Below, one piece after another: positions 18,761 through 27,818 of a DNA stretch of 64,000 bases (the first letter of the stretch is position 1; each line of letters opens with the position of its first letter). Origin of the DNA: Methanosarcina sp. DH2 (GTDB lineage Archaea; Halobacteriota; Methanosarcinia; Methanosarcinales; Methanosarcinaceae); assembly GCF_020804225.1 (NCBI RefSeq), contig NZ_WJBI01000010.1, forward strand, positions 46,635 to 110,634, given 5' to 3'. The notes under the pieces are model-generated. The model made no database searches and was not told where the DNA came from. It saw only the letters and a program-made list of their open reading frames with translations. Made by a program: the position numbers and the translations under genes.

Positions 18761-21463
18761 ATGACTGAAATGATGACACCTGCAATGCGCCAGTACTACG
18801 AAGCCAAACAGGCACACCCTGACACCCTGATCTTCTTCCGGATGGGAGATTTTTACGAATCCTTTGGAGAAGACGCAAAAACCATTGCAAAAGAACTCGA
18901 AATTACCCTGACAGCCAGGGGAAAGGACAAATCAGGGGAAAGAATGCCGCTTGCAGGAATTCCCTACCATGCCATTGACACATACCTGCCCAGGCTAATA
19001 AATAAGGGGTACAAGGTAGCCATTTGTGAACAACTCGAAGACCCGAAGCAGGCAAAAGGGGTTGTGAAACGGGGAGTTGTCAGGGTGGTAACCCCGGGAA
19101 CAGCAATAGACTCATCCATGTTTTCGGATGCCTCAAACAATTATCTTATGGCAGTTGCAGGAAAGGAAACAGGAAAATCCGGAAAAAGTGGGGAAAAGGA
19201 AATGGAGTTCGGGCTTTCCTTCCTGGATATCTCGACAGGAGAGTTCCTAACAACCCAGTTTACGGACTCTGAAAGCTTTGAAAAGCTCCTTAGCGAACTT
19301 GCCCGTATGCACCCTGCAGAATGCATCCTGCCCCCGTCTCTGTATGGAAATTCGCAATTGGTGGACAGATTAAAGGACCAGACAATTGTGCAGGAATTTG
19401 CTCCTGAGATTTTCGGAACCGAGGAAGCCGGGGAAAAACTGAAATCCCATTTCGGAGTCGCAACTCTCGAGGGTATGGGCTGCGAAAAACTGGAGTTTGC
19501 AGTTTACTCTGCCTGGACTGCCCTTGAATATGCAAAGACTACCCAGATGAGAGACCTTGACCATATCAATACCCTCAGGACTTACTCAAACACCGAATTT
19601 ATGGTTCTCGATTCTGTTACCCTGCGCAACCTTGAAATCGTGAAAAACGTGAGGGATGAAGGAGATCAAAATTCCCTTTACAGGACCCTGAACTGCACAC
19701 GGACACCTATGGGGAGCCGGATCCTGAAAAAATGGCTCTTAAAGCCGCTTCTCTCCGTAGAAAAAATCAACCTGAGGCTGAATGCAGTAGAAGAGCTGGC
19801 AGAAACCCCTCTGCTCCGCTACGATATACGGGACTGGCTCTCAGACGTGAGGGACATCGAACGCCTTGTAGGCAGGATAGTTTACGGAAACGCAAATGCA
19901 AGGGACCTCGTAGCCCTAAAAAAATCCCTTGATGCCGTACCCTCTATTCGAGACTGTCTTCTGGAAAAAGCCGGGGCAGGGATTTTAAAAGAGATTGCGG
20001 AAGGGCTTGCAGCTTTTTCGGAACTGGAAGACCTGGCTGAAATGATTGAAAAAGCAATCGTTGAAGAGCCTCCTTTAACTGTCCGGGAAGGGGGAATGAT
20101 AAAGCCCGGATACAGTGCAGAACTTGACGAGCTCCGCGATATTGCAAGCAACAGCAAGCAGTGGATTGCGGCTTTTCAGCAAAAAGAAAAAGAGAGAAGC
20201 GGGATCAAGTCCCTTAAAGTCGGATACAATAAGGTCTTTGGATATTATATCGAGATTACCAATGCAAACAGCAGCCAGGTGCCTGAAGATTACATAAGAA
20301 AGCAGACCATGACAAATGCCGAGCGCTTCTTTACGCCGGAACTTAAAGAAAAAGAAAGCCTGATCCTGACAGCAAATGATAAAGCTGTGGCTCTGGAATA
20401 TGAAATCTTCACTGAAATTACACAGGCCCTTTCAGCGCATTCAAGGGAACTCCAGGAAACAGCAGAAAGAATAGGCACCCTTGATGTCCTCGCAGACCTT
20501 GCCGAGGTTGCAGAAAATAACAACTATACACGTCCGCAGCTAACTGAGGATTGCACCATCCTTGTCAGGGACGGAAGGCATCCGGTAGTTGAAAGTACCG
20601 TATCAGGAGGCTTTGTCCCAAACGATACCGAAATGGACTGCAAGGAAGACCAATTTTTACTGGTAACAGGACCGAACATGGCAGGAAAGTCCACCTATAT
20701 GCGCCAGACTGCCCTCATTGCAATTATGGCTCAGGCAGGCTCCTTTGTCCCGGCATCCTATGCCTCCATAGGCGTTATTGACCAGGTCTTTACAAGGATA
20801 GGGGCTTTTGATGACCTTGCAAGCGGACAGAGCACTTTTATGGTCGAGATGGTAGAACTTGCAAATATCCTGAACAATGCAAGCCCGAAAAGCCTTGTAC
20901 TGCTCGACGAAATCGGCAGGGGGACCAGCACTTATGACGGATACAGCATTGCAAAAGCTGTTGTTGAGTTCCTGCATAACAGGGGAAAGGTCGGTGTAAG
21001 GGCTCTTTTTGCAACTCATTACCACCAGCTCACAGCCCTTGAAGAGAAATTAAAAAGGGTAAAAAATTATCATATTGCAGTAAAAGAAGAAGGTCACGAG
21101 TTAATTTTCCTGCGGAAAATAGTGCCGGGAGCAACCGACAGGAGTTACGGGATCCAGGTTGCAAGGCTTGCAGGAGTCCCGGAAAAGGTTATAGAAAGGG
21201 CAAACGAGATCCTCAAGGAACTGGAAAGGGAAAACGTGCTTGAGGAAGCAGAAGACAGCGAAAACGGAAAAAAAAGGAAAAGCAAAGTAAGTGCACGCTA
21301 CACCCAGATGATGCTTTTCGATCCCGGGAACGGCAGTGGGAATTCGGAGAGGGCAAAAGGGTTGAGCCCTGTGGAAGTAGCCCTTAAAAAAATAGATGTG
21401 GACGAGATGACGCCAATAGAAGCCATGAACAAGCTCCATGAGCTGAAAAAGCTGCTTGGTTAA
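18761..21463 (+). CDS. mutS: DNA mismatch repair protein MutS
   Basis: A 900-aa bacterial-type MutS that recognises mismatches and signals to MutL. The mismatch-reading FxE motif is within RMGDFYESF (about residue 27). Connector, lever and clamp domains follow. The ABC ATPase has Walker A GPNMAGKSTYMRQ at about residue 637, STFMVEM, Walker B LVLLDEIGRGTST and ATHYHQL. The C-terminus ends in a short helical tail (EAMNKLHELKKLLG) as in full-length MutS. ATG at 18761. Bacterial-type MutS/MutL in Methanosarcina is generally ascribed to old transfer from bacteria. mutL follows on the same strand. Confidence 0.97.
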   Translation: MTEMMTPAMRQYYEAKQAHPDTLIFFRMGDFYESFGEDAKTIAKELEITLTARGKDKSGERMPLAGIPYHAIDTYLPRLINKGYKVAICEQLEDPKQAKGVVKRGVVRVVTPGTAIDSSMFSDASNNYLMAVAGKETGKSGKSGEKEMEFGLSFLDISTGEFLTTQFTDSESFEKLLSELARMHPAECILPPSLYGNSQLVDRLKDQTIVQEFAPEIFGTEEAGEKLKSHFGVATLEGMGCEKLEFAVYSAWTALEYAKTTQMRDLDHINTLRTYSNTEFMVLDSVTLRNLEIVKNVRDEGDQNSLYRTLNCTRTPMGSRILKKWLLKPLLSVEKINLRLNAVEELAETPLLRYDIRDWLSDVRDIERLVGRIVYGNANARDLVALKKSLDAVPSIRDCLLEKAGAGILKEIAEGLAAFSELEDLAEMIEKAIVEEPPLTVREGGMIKPGYSAELDELRDIASNSKQWIAAFQQKEKERSGIKSLKVGYNKVFGYYIEITNANSSQVPEDYIRKQTMTNAERFFTPELKEKESLILTANDKAVALEYEIFTEITQALSAHSRELQETAERIGTLDVLADLAEVAENNNYTRPQLTEDCTILVRDGRHPVVESTVSGGFVPNDTEMDCKEDQFLLVTGPNMAGKSTYMRQTALIAIMAQAGSFVPASYASIGVIDQVFTRIGAFDDLASGQSTFMVEMVELANILNNASPKSLVLLDEIGRGTSTYDGYSIAKAVVEFLHNRGKVGVRALFATHYHQLTALEEKLKRVKNYHIAVKEEGHELIFLRKIVPGATDRSYGIQVARLAGVPEKVIERANEILKELERENVLEEAEDSENGKKRKSKVSARYTQMMLFDPGNGSGNSERAKGLSPVEVALKKIDVDEMTPIEAMNKLHELKKLLG

Positions 21464-21532
21464 AGGCAACAGATAGAAAAATGGATAGAAGAAGAGACGG
21501 GAAGTCCGGTAAAAGAGTAGATAGAAAGGAAG

Positions 21533-23821
21533 ATGGAAGGGCAGATGAAAGAGCTAGTTGAAGAAAAGCTGGAAAAGCAGATGAAGAAGCAATCTGAAGA
21601 AAAGTTGGAAGAAGAGCTAGAAGAACTGGAAGAGCTGCAAGAAGAGCTGGAAGGGAAAATGGAAAAGCAGGTAAATAAAATCCGGATCCTTGACAGGGAC
21701 ACGATAAATAAGATCGCAGCCGGGGAAGTAATAGAACGTCCTGCGTCCGTGGTAAAGGAACTTGTGGACAACTCAATAGATGCCGGAGCAACGGAAATCC
21801 GCATCGAAATTGAAAAAGGAGGAAAACATTCGATCCTTATCCGGGACAACGGCAGTGGAATGAGCAGAGCTGATGCTCTCCTTGCGTATAAAAAACACGC
21901 AACCAGCAAACTTACACGGATAGAAGATCTGGATACGATCTCTACGATGGGCTTCAGGGGAGAAGCTCTTGCTTCCATAACTGCTATTGCAAAGGTAGAA
22001 ATCCTTACCCGCCCTCCGGAAGAAATTGCAGGCACGAAAATTGTAATTCACGGAGGAAAAGTAGAGGAGACATCGGACGCAGGCACGGCTCCGGGAACAT
22101 CAGTGCATGTGAAAGAACTATTCTATAACACACCTGCAAGGCGCAAGTACCTGAAAACCGACCGTACCGAACTTGCCCATATCACTGACACCATTATGAG
22201 ACTGGCTCTGGCAAATCCGGGAATTTCTTTTACCCTGCTCAACGAAGGAAAGCCAGTTCTCAGAAACACGGGCTCAAATGACCTATTTAACAGTATGGTA
22301 AACCTGCTCGGGCCTGATACTGCGCGTTCAATGCTTCCTCTTGAGTACCGGACAGAAGATTTTCAGATCCTGGGCTATGTCTCTAAACCTGAACTGAATA
22401 GAGGAGATAGTGACCAGCTCTTCCTTTTCGTAAATACCCGTCCTGTAACTTCAAACACTATCAATAAAGCCATCCGGGAAGGGTATTACACAAAAATGCC
22501 TAAGGGCCGCTATCCCGTTGCAGTTCTTGCTCTTACCCTCGACCCGGGAGAAGTGGATGTAAATGTACACCCCCGCAAAGCCGAAGTCCGCTTCAGCCGG
22601 GAAAAGGAAGTTGGGGATGCAGTCGTTCATGCAGTTGAGAAGGTCCTCTCGGAACACGGACTTGCCCCCGAGATAAGGGAAAAAGAGGGAAAAAGGTTTC
22701 AGAAAACCTTTGAGGAACCCGGATCATCAGGAAAAATTCAGGTATCGGATATCCCGGGAGCACTGCCTGAGAAGGGAGTGGCAGAGGGAATTGGGAAAGT
22801 AGCCGGAAAAGAAGTCGGAAAAGAAACTGGAAACGAAGCAGAGGTTCCAGCGGAAGTGAGGGTTCAGGAAAGCGGGGTCAGATTCCTGAGAGATAAGTCC
22901 GAAACTTACACTTACCCGATAAAGGATACTGAGAGAAGGCTAAAGAAATCCGAGCGCCTCCTGGATTTTAAAGAAAAGTCAGGAACGGTGGAAGCCCCGG
23001 AAACCCTGCAGGAAAGAGGGCAGGAAAGTAAAAAGAGAGAAGAGAAGAAAGGAGAAGGTGAAGAGAAGAAGACAGGAGAGAGTGAAGAGAAGAAGACAGG
23101 AGAGAGTGAAGAGAGAAAGGCGGGAGAGAAAGAGGAAAGGAGAGAAGGAGAGCTGCTAAGCAAAAAGACAGTTGAGAAGGCAAGTGAAAGAATAAACATA
23201 GAGGAAACACAAATCCAGAAGCCGAAGCAAAAAGCAAATACTGACCTTCTCGAAGACCTGCGGATCATAGGCCAGGTTTCCAGAATGTATATCCTTGCCG
23301 AAAAGGGAGAAGACCTTGTAATAATCGACCAGCATGCAGCCCATGAGCGCGTTCTTTACGAGCAGGTCCTCAGAACTAAAAAATCCAGGGTGCAGGAACT
23401 GATTACCCCTGTAATGATAGAACTTACCCCCAAAGAAAAGGTGCTTATGGAAGAATACATCCCCTGCCTGGAAGAGTACGGCTTCGGAATCTCGGAATTT
23501 GGGGACAACACCTATGTCGTTACCTTTGTCCCCGAGGTTTTCGGACGGCTCGAGGATACGAGTGTAATCCATGATGTGATATCTGACCTGCTTGCTGAAG
23601 GAAAGGTCAAAAAAGATACAGGGATCTCGGAAAAGGTAAGCAAGACCCTTGCCTGCAGGGCAGCAATCAAAGGAGGGGCAGCCTGCAACGCAAGGCAGAT
23701 GGAAGAGCTGATAGAACAGCTCAAAGCAGCTGAAAACCCCTACTCCTGTCCGCACGGAAGGCCAACGATTATAACCTTTACGAAAGGTGAACTGGACCGC
23801 ATGTTTGCAAGGACTCAATAA
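21533..23821 (+). CDS. mutL: DNA mismatch repair protein MutL, endonuclease type
   Basis: A GHKL ATPase acting with MutS. Motifs: IAAGEVIERPASVVKEL, NSIDAGAT, DNGSGM, GFRGEALASI. The C-terminal domain has the metal-binding endonuclease motif DQHAAHERVLYE (DQHA-x2-E-x4-E) plus ACRAA and CPHGRP, so it is a nicking MutL. A long charged linker (about residues 380-565) is full of Glu/Lys/Gly repeats such as KKTGESEEKKTGESEE. The 42 residues after 21533 are a Glu/Lys coiled coil not typical of the family; MutL proteins normally begin near MEKQVNKIRILDRD, which here is the ATG at 21659, itself preceded by GGAAGG. The true start may be 21659. Confidence 0.96.
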   Translation: MEGQMKELVEEKLEKQMKKQSEEKLEEELEELEELQEELEGKMEKQVNKIRILDRDTINKIAAGEVIERPASVVKELVDNSIDAGATEIRIEIEKGGKHSILIRDNGSGMSRADALLAYKKHATSKLTRIEDLDTISTMGFRGEALASITAIAKVEILTRPPEEIAGTKIVIHGGKVEETSDAGTAPGTSVHVKELFYNTPARRKYLKTDRTELAHITDTIMRLALANPGISFTLLNEGKPVLRNTGSNDLFNSMVNLLGPDTARSMLPLEYRTEDFQILGYVSKPELNRGDSDQLFLFVNTRPVTSNTINKAIREGYYTKMPKGRYPVAVLALTLDPGEVDVNVHPRKAEVRFSREKEVGDAVVHAVEKVLSEHGLAPEIREKEGKRFQKTFEEPGSSGKIQVSDIPGALPEKGVAEGIGKVAGKEVGKETGNEAEVPAEVRVQESGVRFLRDKSETYTYPIKDTERRLKKSERLLDFKEKSGTVEAPETLQERGQESKKREEKKGEGEEKKTGESEEKKTGESEERKAGEKEERREGELLSKKTVEKASERINIEETQIQKPKQKANTDLLEDLRIIGQVSRMYILAEKGEDLVIIDQHAAHERVLYEQVLRTKKSRVQELITPVMIELTPKEKVLMEEYIPCLEEYGFGISEFGDNTYVVTFVPEVFGRLEDTSVIHDVISDLLAEGKVKKDTGISEKVSKTLACRAAIKGGAACNARQMEELIEQLKAAENPYSCPHGRPTIITFTKGELDRMFARTQ

Positions 23822-24002
23822 ACAGTATTAACTAAAAAAAGAGAATTTTTAAAAAATCCGGAAAAAAAGGCTGTTCAAGACATTGGAAATCCTCATAAAA
23901 ACCGCGATCTGTCGATAGAATAAATAGAAAGAATGCCTATTTATTAGTCAGTAAGGAATAAAAAATGTTTCCATTAGAAATCTACCTTTATTTTCCTATA
24001 GT

Positions 24003-24014
24003 TTTATATAATAT
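24003..24014 (+). promoter_or_regulatory. Candidate TATA box for an intergenic RNA
   Basis: GTTTTATATAATATAAC at 24001-24017 matches an archaeal TATA box with no ORF start downstream until cbiD 630 bases away. The stretch 23822-24002 shows no gene. Confidence 0.4.
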
Positions 24015-24034
24015 AACTGAAATGTAGAGTAGGT

Positions 24035-24250
24035 GTCAGGCGAGTACTGACATCTAAGAGGCATCATTCCACAAGGCTATTTTTCACACACCAACCCCCC
24101 AAACCCCAACAAAGAATGGTAACCCCCCATTCAAACCCCAAGAGAAATACCCCAACTTCCAGAAAAACGAAAAAATCCCCACTCCTGGAATGATGCCACT
24201 CTTTTCTATTATTGTTCTTTTTCTATTATTGTTCTTTTTCTATTATTGTT
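24035..24250 (+). ncRNA. Candidate structured RNA with C-rich loop and T-rich end
   Basis: A 12-bp perfect inverted repeat (GGCATCATTCCA at 24060-24071; TGGAATGATGCC at 24186-24197) closes a loop of about 115 nt that is strikingly rich in CCCC and CCCCCC runs and nearly free of G. It is followed by three copies of TCTATTATTGTTCTTTT (about 24205-24255), a T-rich stretch of the kind that ends archaeal transcripts. A TATA box lies 20-30 bases before. No coding frame fits. The opposite strand has G-runs able to form a quadruplex. Could also be a mobile-element remnant. Confidence 0.35.
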
Positions 24251-24282
24251 CTGTTATTTTTACACCGCTCAATGATACTTCT

Positions 24283-24350
24283 ATCTCGATAAGTCGAGAG
24301 AACTCCTTCCTCGGAGCGTAAGCGAAAGGGAGGGTAGTTCACAGCGCACT
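24283..24350 (+). other. Hairpin-rich segment resembling an IS200/IS605 right end
   Basis: Nested short stems (TCTCGATAAGTCGAGA near 24282; AACTCCTTCC...GGGAGGGTAGTT around 24301-24340; CGGAGCGTAAGCG loop) look like the structured right end / guide-RNA 3' end of TnpB-carrying IS200/IS605 elements. No tnpA or tnpB is present. Resemblance is by eye only. The rest of 24351-24646 holds no clear gene. Confidence 0.25.
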
Positions 24351-24646
24351 GACTGTTTACTATTATCCACTGACTTTTCTAGATTGAGTAACCTTCTTTC
24401 CGGAGTCCGGCACTCTTTTTTCCCGGAGCCTTGCAGTCTGTTAGAACTCCGCAGCCTTTTTTCCAGAAACTGTTCTCTTACCATGGTTTATCCTGTTTAT
24501 CCTAATTCTTATGGCGGCTATACAGGTTCTGAGTATACAGGTCCTGAGCAAGTATCGGTGGTGTTTTGGTGAGGCTTTATTTTTCTAATTCTTTTCCGGT
24601 TTTCAGGTCAATACATTTATAATAAAAAACCTCCGAGTATTCTTCC

Positions 24647-25666
24647 ATGATAGATCCTGTTAACAATTTCAAGATCCCTGAAGAATGGATTGCCCGTACA
24701 GGGCTGCTCAGGGAAGAGCTTGAAAAAAACGTGTCATCCGGGATGATCGTGGTCCTGAGCGACGGGTCCGTACTCAAGAGAGGATATACTACAGGAACCA
24801 CAGCCAGTGCCGCTGCAAAAGCCGCTGTCCTTTCCCTTAAAAAAACAGTTGACAGCGTATCCGTCCCCACCCCGGTCGGACTGAGAGCCTACCTTGAAGT
24901 CAGCGAGTCCTCTCCAGGGCGTGCAGTCGTAAAGAAGATCCCTAACGACCACGAATCCGATATTACGCGAGGGCTTGAATTTGTGGGCGAAGCCAGGGAA
25001 GCCGAAGGAATCAGTGTTCTCGGAGGAAAGGGCATAGGTGTTGTAAGAAGGGACGGACTTCAGGTTTCGAAGGGCAATCCAGCCATCAACCCAAAACCCA
25101 TGGAACAGATCCGGGCTGCAGTGCAGGAAGCTGTTGAGGAACTGGGCTTGCAGGGAGCCGAGGTCACAATATCAATCCCTGAAGGTGAAAGGATAGGAAA
25201 AGAGACTCTGAACAGCAGGATAGGAGTCGAAGGCGGAATTTCCGTCCTCGGGAGTACAGGCTTTGTCGAGCCCTGGAACGACCACCTTGGAGAGATGAGA
25301 GGAGACCTGATCCGCTGCACGGATAAAGTGGTCCTCACTACAGGCAGAATAGGGATGCGCTACTCCCACATGCTCTTCCCTGACTACACCGTTGTTATGG
25401 TCGGGAGCAGGATCTCAGAAGGGCTCGATAACGCTTCAGGCGATGTAGTTATCTGTGGGCTTCCCGGCCTTGTCCTGAAATGGGGAAACCCTGAGATGCT
25501 TGAAGGCAGCGGGTATGCAACCGTTGTTGAGATGCTTGAAAAGGCTCCGGATCACGAGCGCCTGAAAGAAGCCTTTGAGATGGCAGTTGAAAAAGGCAAG
25601 GGTGCAAGAATCGTCGTAATTGACAGGGAAGGATCTGTCCTTATGGACAGCAAACCTGAGAAGTAA
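24647..25666 (+). CDS. cbiD: Cobalt-precorrin-5B C1-methyltransferase CbiD
   Basis: Methylates C1 of the corrin ring in the anaerobic cobalamin pathway. The 339-aa protein has the CbiD signatures [16 protein letters not shown] (about residue 45), [28 protein letters not shown] and [15 protein letters not shown]. It has no SAM-methyltransferase tetrapyrrole fold of the CbiE/F/H type, as expected. cbiE follows on the same strand at 141 bases. Corrinoid supply is fitting beside the corrinoid-dependent methylamine genes in the same window, though the two loci are 18 kb apart. Confidence 0.95.
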   Translation: MIDPVNNFKIPEEWIARTGLLREELEKNVSSGMIVVLSDGSVLKRGYTTGTTASAAAKAAVLSLKKTVDSVSVPTPVGLRAYLEVSESSPGRAVVKKIPNDHESDITRGLEFVGEAREAEGISVLGGKGIGVVRRDGLQVSKGNPAINPKPMEQIRAAVQEAVEELGLQGAEVTISIPEGERIGKETLNSRIGVEGGISVLGSTGFVEPWNDHLGEMRGDLIRCTDKVVLTTGRIGMRYSHMLFPDYTVVMVGSRISEGLDNASGDVVICGLPGLVLKWGNPEMLEGSGYATVVEMLEKAPDHERLKEAFEMAVEKGKGARIVVIDREGSVLMDSKPEK

Positions 25667-25807
25667 AAGTGAGAATTAAACTGAAGAAATGGGCTAAAAG
25701 TAAAATTCAAGCGTTGAAATCAAAGAGTGAATTCAGAAATGAAATTCAACTTTTGAAATTAATAAGCTAAATCGGACAACTTAAACCGGACAAGGGGAAG
25801 AAAAACT

Positions 25808-26395
25808 ATGATTGTGGTAGGAGTCGGGGTCGGACCCGGCATGCTTACGGAAGAAGGGATAAAGGCAATAAGGAAGGCTTCAGTGGTTTACGGGGCAAAG
25901 CGAGCCCTTGAACTCGCACAGGAACATATTACCTGCGAAGCAAAAACTATTAAGGACTATAAGTCTCTCCACCTCCTGCCCGCAGATGCTGTTGTCCTGT
26001 CCACAGGAGACCCCATGTTTTCGGGGCTCGGAAAATTTGCAGGGGAAAAGGATACCGTGATTCCCGGAATTTCCTCAATGCAAGCAGCCTGTGCCCGCAC
26101 GAAAGTAAACCTGACCAACCTCTGTGCAATAACAGCCCACGGAAGGGATTTTGAGCCTGCAAAAGCCGAGCTGATCCAGGAGTTGAAGAACGGGAGAAAC
26201 ATCTTCCTGCTGCCGGAAGAGACATTTGGCTCCTGCGAGGTTGCGAAAGTCCTTAAAGAACTTGGAATAGAAGCCGAGCTCTATACCTGCGAAAACCTCG
26301 GTTATCCGGAAGAAAGGATCGCAAAAGGTACACCTGATAACCCTCCGATTGCGGAAACTATTCTCTATGGGCTGCTTGTCGTGCAGAAAAGATGA
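25808..26395 (+). CDS. cbiE: Cobalt-precorrin-7 C5-methyltransferase CbiE
   Basis: A 195-aa tetrapyrrole methylase. N-terminal VVGVGVGPGMLTEEGI is the SAM-binding GxGPG loop; VLSTGDPMFSGLGK and PGISSMQAACARTKV are the family's second and third motifs; FLLPEETFGSCEV near residue 138 fits CbiE. It lacks the C-terminal CbiT domain found in fused CobL, so a separate CbiT must exist elsewhere. GGGGAAG precedes the ATG at 25808. Second gene of cbiD-cbiE. Confidence 0.92.
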   Translation: MIVVGVGVGPGMLTEEGIKAIRKASVVYGAKRALELAQEHITCEAKTIKDYKSLHLLPADAVVLSTGDPMFSGLGKFAGEKDTVIPGISSMQAACARTKVNLTNLCAITAHGRDFEPAKAELIQELKNGRNIFLLPEETFGSCEVAKVLKELGIEAELYTCENLGYPEERIAKGTPDNPPIAETILYGLLVVQKR

Positions 26396-26494
26396 AAAAG
26401 GTTAAAAGAGAAAAAAGGTTAAAAGAGAAAATTCTTACAGGCTTTCGGTTTATTTCAGAGATTTTCGAGTTACTCCGTAACCGTAAATGTTCAG

Positions 26495-27259
26495 TTAGCC
26501 CCCGATAAAGCTAAAGACGGCATAAAAGATCAAATCCCCGAAAACGACTGCGGTTATAAAGCCTGCTGTAATTGAGAGCATAAAAGGCAGGCCAGGAGTA
26601 ACCCAGACTTCTTTTTCAATTAACCCTTTTTTTACGTATTCCTCAAGCTCAGGCTTCAGGTTCGCATCAAAATCGAGCCCTGTCCGCGCAAACTTTCTTA
26701 TGACGGTCCCATTTTCATCAAGCTCGAACTTTTCAAGTAAACCGAGATGTTCTTTATTCTTTAGAGAGGAAACTTCAGTCCTGTACCCGATAAACATGTA
26801 GAAGGGTTTTTTGAGCATTTCAGGCGAGTAATGCAGGAGGTTGTAGCAGAACATCCCTAGAGGCACGAGGACAGTTACAAGGAGAGCGTTTTCCAGCACA
26901 GTGAAAGTAAAGAGCCCTATAGGAGGCAGCCCGAGCAGGGGATAGACCTCTCCCGAGAACAGGAAAACCGGATAAAGAGGAAATAAGATGGAAAGCACTA
27001 TCAGCCCTTTTGCATCCCCGCCCCCGAAGGCCCCAAGCTGGAAAAGGATGTAAATCGAGATGAAAACAATAACTCCGGAAAAAATAAGAGATTTAAGGTA
27101 AGGAATCCCTCCGGTAAAAACTTCGTAAGCTACAAATACCGAACCCGATGCGAGCATGTATTTCCACACCTTATTTGAGACTCTACGTTCCTTCAGGTCG
27201 GTATAGCACGCATAGAGCAAAAACGGCATGGTGAAGAAGATTTTCAGGATTTCTATCAT
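26495..27259 (-). CDS. A24 family prepilin/preflagellin peptidase
   Basis: A 254-aa membrane aspartyl protease that cleaves class III signal peptides of archaeal pilins or archaellins. The two catalytic aspartates are in YACYTDLKERRVSN (first loop) and FGGGDAKGL (GxGD motif). About six spans; a hydrophilic insert of some 70 residues lies at about 155-225. Stands alone; no pilin genes adjoin. ATG at 27259. The 317 bases between it and tRNA-Val show no gene. Confidence 0.88.
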   Translation of the reverse strand: MIEILKIFFTMPFLLYACYTDLKERRVSNKVWKYMLASGSVFVAYEVFTGGIPYLKSLIFSGVIVFISIYILFQLGAFGGGDAKGLIVLSILFPLYPVFLFSGEVYPLLGLPPIGLFTFTVLENALLVTVLVPLGMFCYNLLHYSPEMLKKPFYMFIGYRTEVSSLKNKEHLGLLEKFELDENGTVIRKFARTGLDFDANLKPELEEYVKKGLIEKEVWVTPGLPFMLSITAGFITAVVFGDLIFYAVFSFIGG

Positions 27260-27576
27260 ACAAACCAGGCAATTAAATTATTTCTATAGTTATTTACATT
27301 ATTACTTCTTTACTTTTTTACCTTATCGCTTGAATGAAAACTTCTGCTATAAAAATGGAAATTTCAGCCATGGACTGAGAAATTCAGGTCGGCTGCTCTC
27401 CCCCTTCAAAACTCCAAAAAAATACAAAAAAACTGAAAATCCTGCGGCAAAAATATGAAAATCAATCACATAACAGGTCCGGGTAAGCCCAAAATCAGCC
27501 CGCAAGCGATAAGCTTATACATAAGAAGTTCTATTTTATGGTTGCTTAACCCTTTTAATTTTCGATTTAAATACAT

Positions 27577-27650
27577 GGGCTCGTGGTCTAGACGGTTATG
27601 ACGTCGCCTTCACACGGCGGAGGTCCTGAGTTCGAATCTCAGCGAGCCCA
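27577..27650 (+). tRNA. tRNA-Val(CAC), integration target
   Basis: Acceptor GGGCTCG pairs with CGAGCCC; the anticodon stem TCGCC/GGCGG encloses loop TTCACAC with anticodon CAC; T arm CTGAGTTCGAATCTCAG. No encoded CCA. The segment from the anticodon loop to the 3' end recurs nine times downstream (29.3, 30.2, 33.6, 34.8, 36.4, 37.5, 43.2, 47.5, 52.3 kb), marking this gene as an attachment site. Confidence 0.96.
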
Positions 27651-27790
27651 CTTTCTGTTTCTTCTTTTTTTCCGATTTAGAGGTTTTATAGACTTCCTTT
27701 TCTAATGCTTCGATTCTTGCTTAAAGATCATACTTGATATTTGGTTTTAATTCGTGTTATATAACTTTAGAACTCGCTAAAAATTTGATT
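27651..27790 (-). pseudogene. Integrase N-terminal relic, copy A
   Basis: On the minus strand, reading into the tRNA 3' end, one frame gives ARIEALEKEVYKTSKSEKK, the coiled-coil segment seen best in the ORF at 36.4-36.6 kb. Further upstream the frame is broken. It fits int(N) of an SSV-type element left at the tRNA. Confidence 0.45.
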
Positions 27791-27818
27791 TTTCTTTTTG
27801 TTCTTTTAATTACTTTTC

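Noticed and set aside
23156-23818. Minus-strand ORF of 220 codons opposite mutL
   Set aside because: Shadow of the mutL C-terminal domain, which has complete endonuclease motifs on the plus strand.
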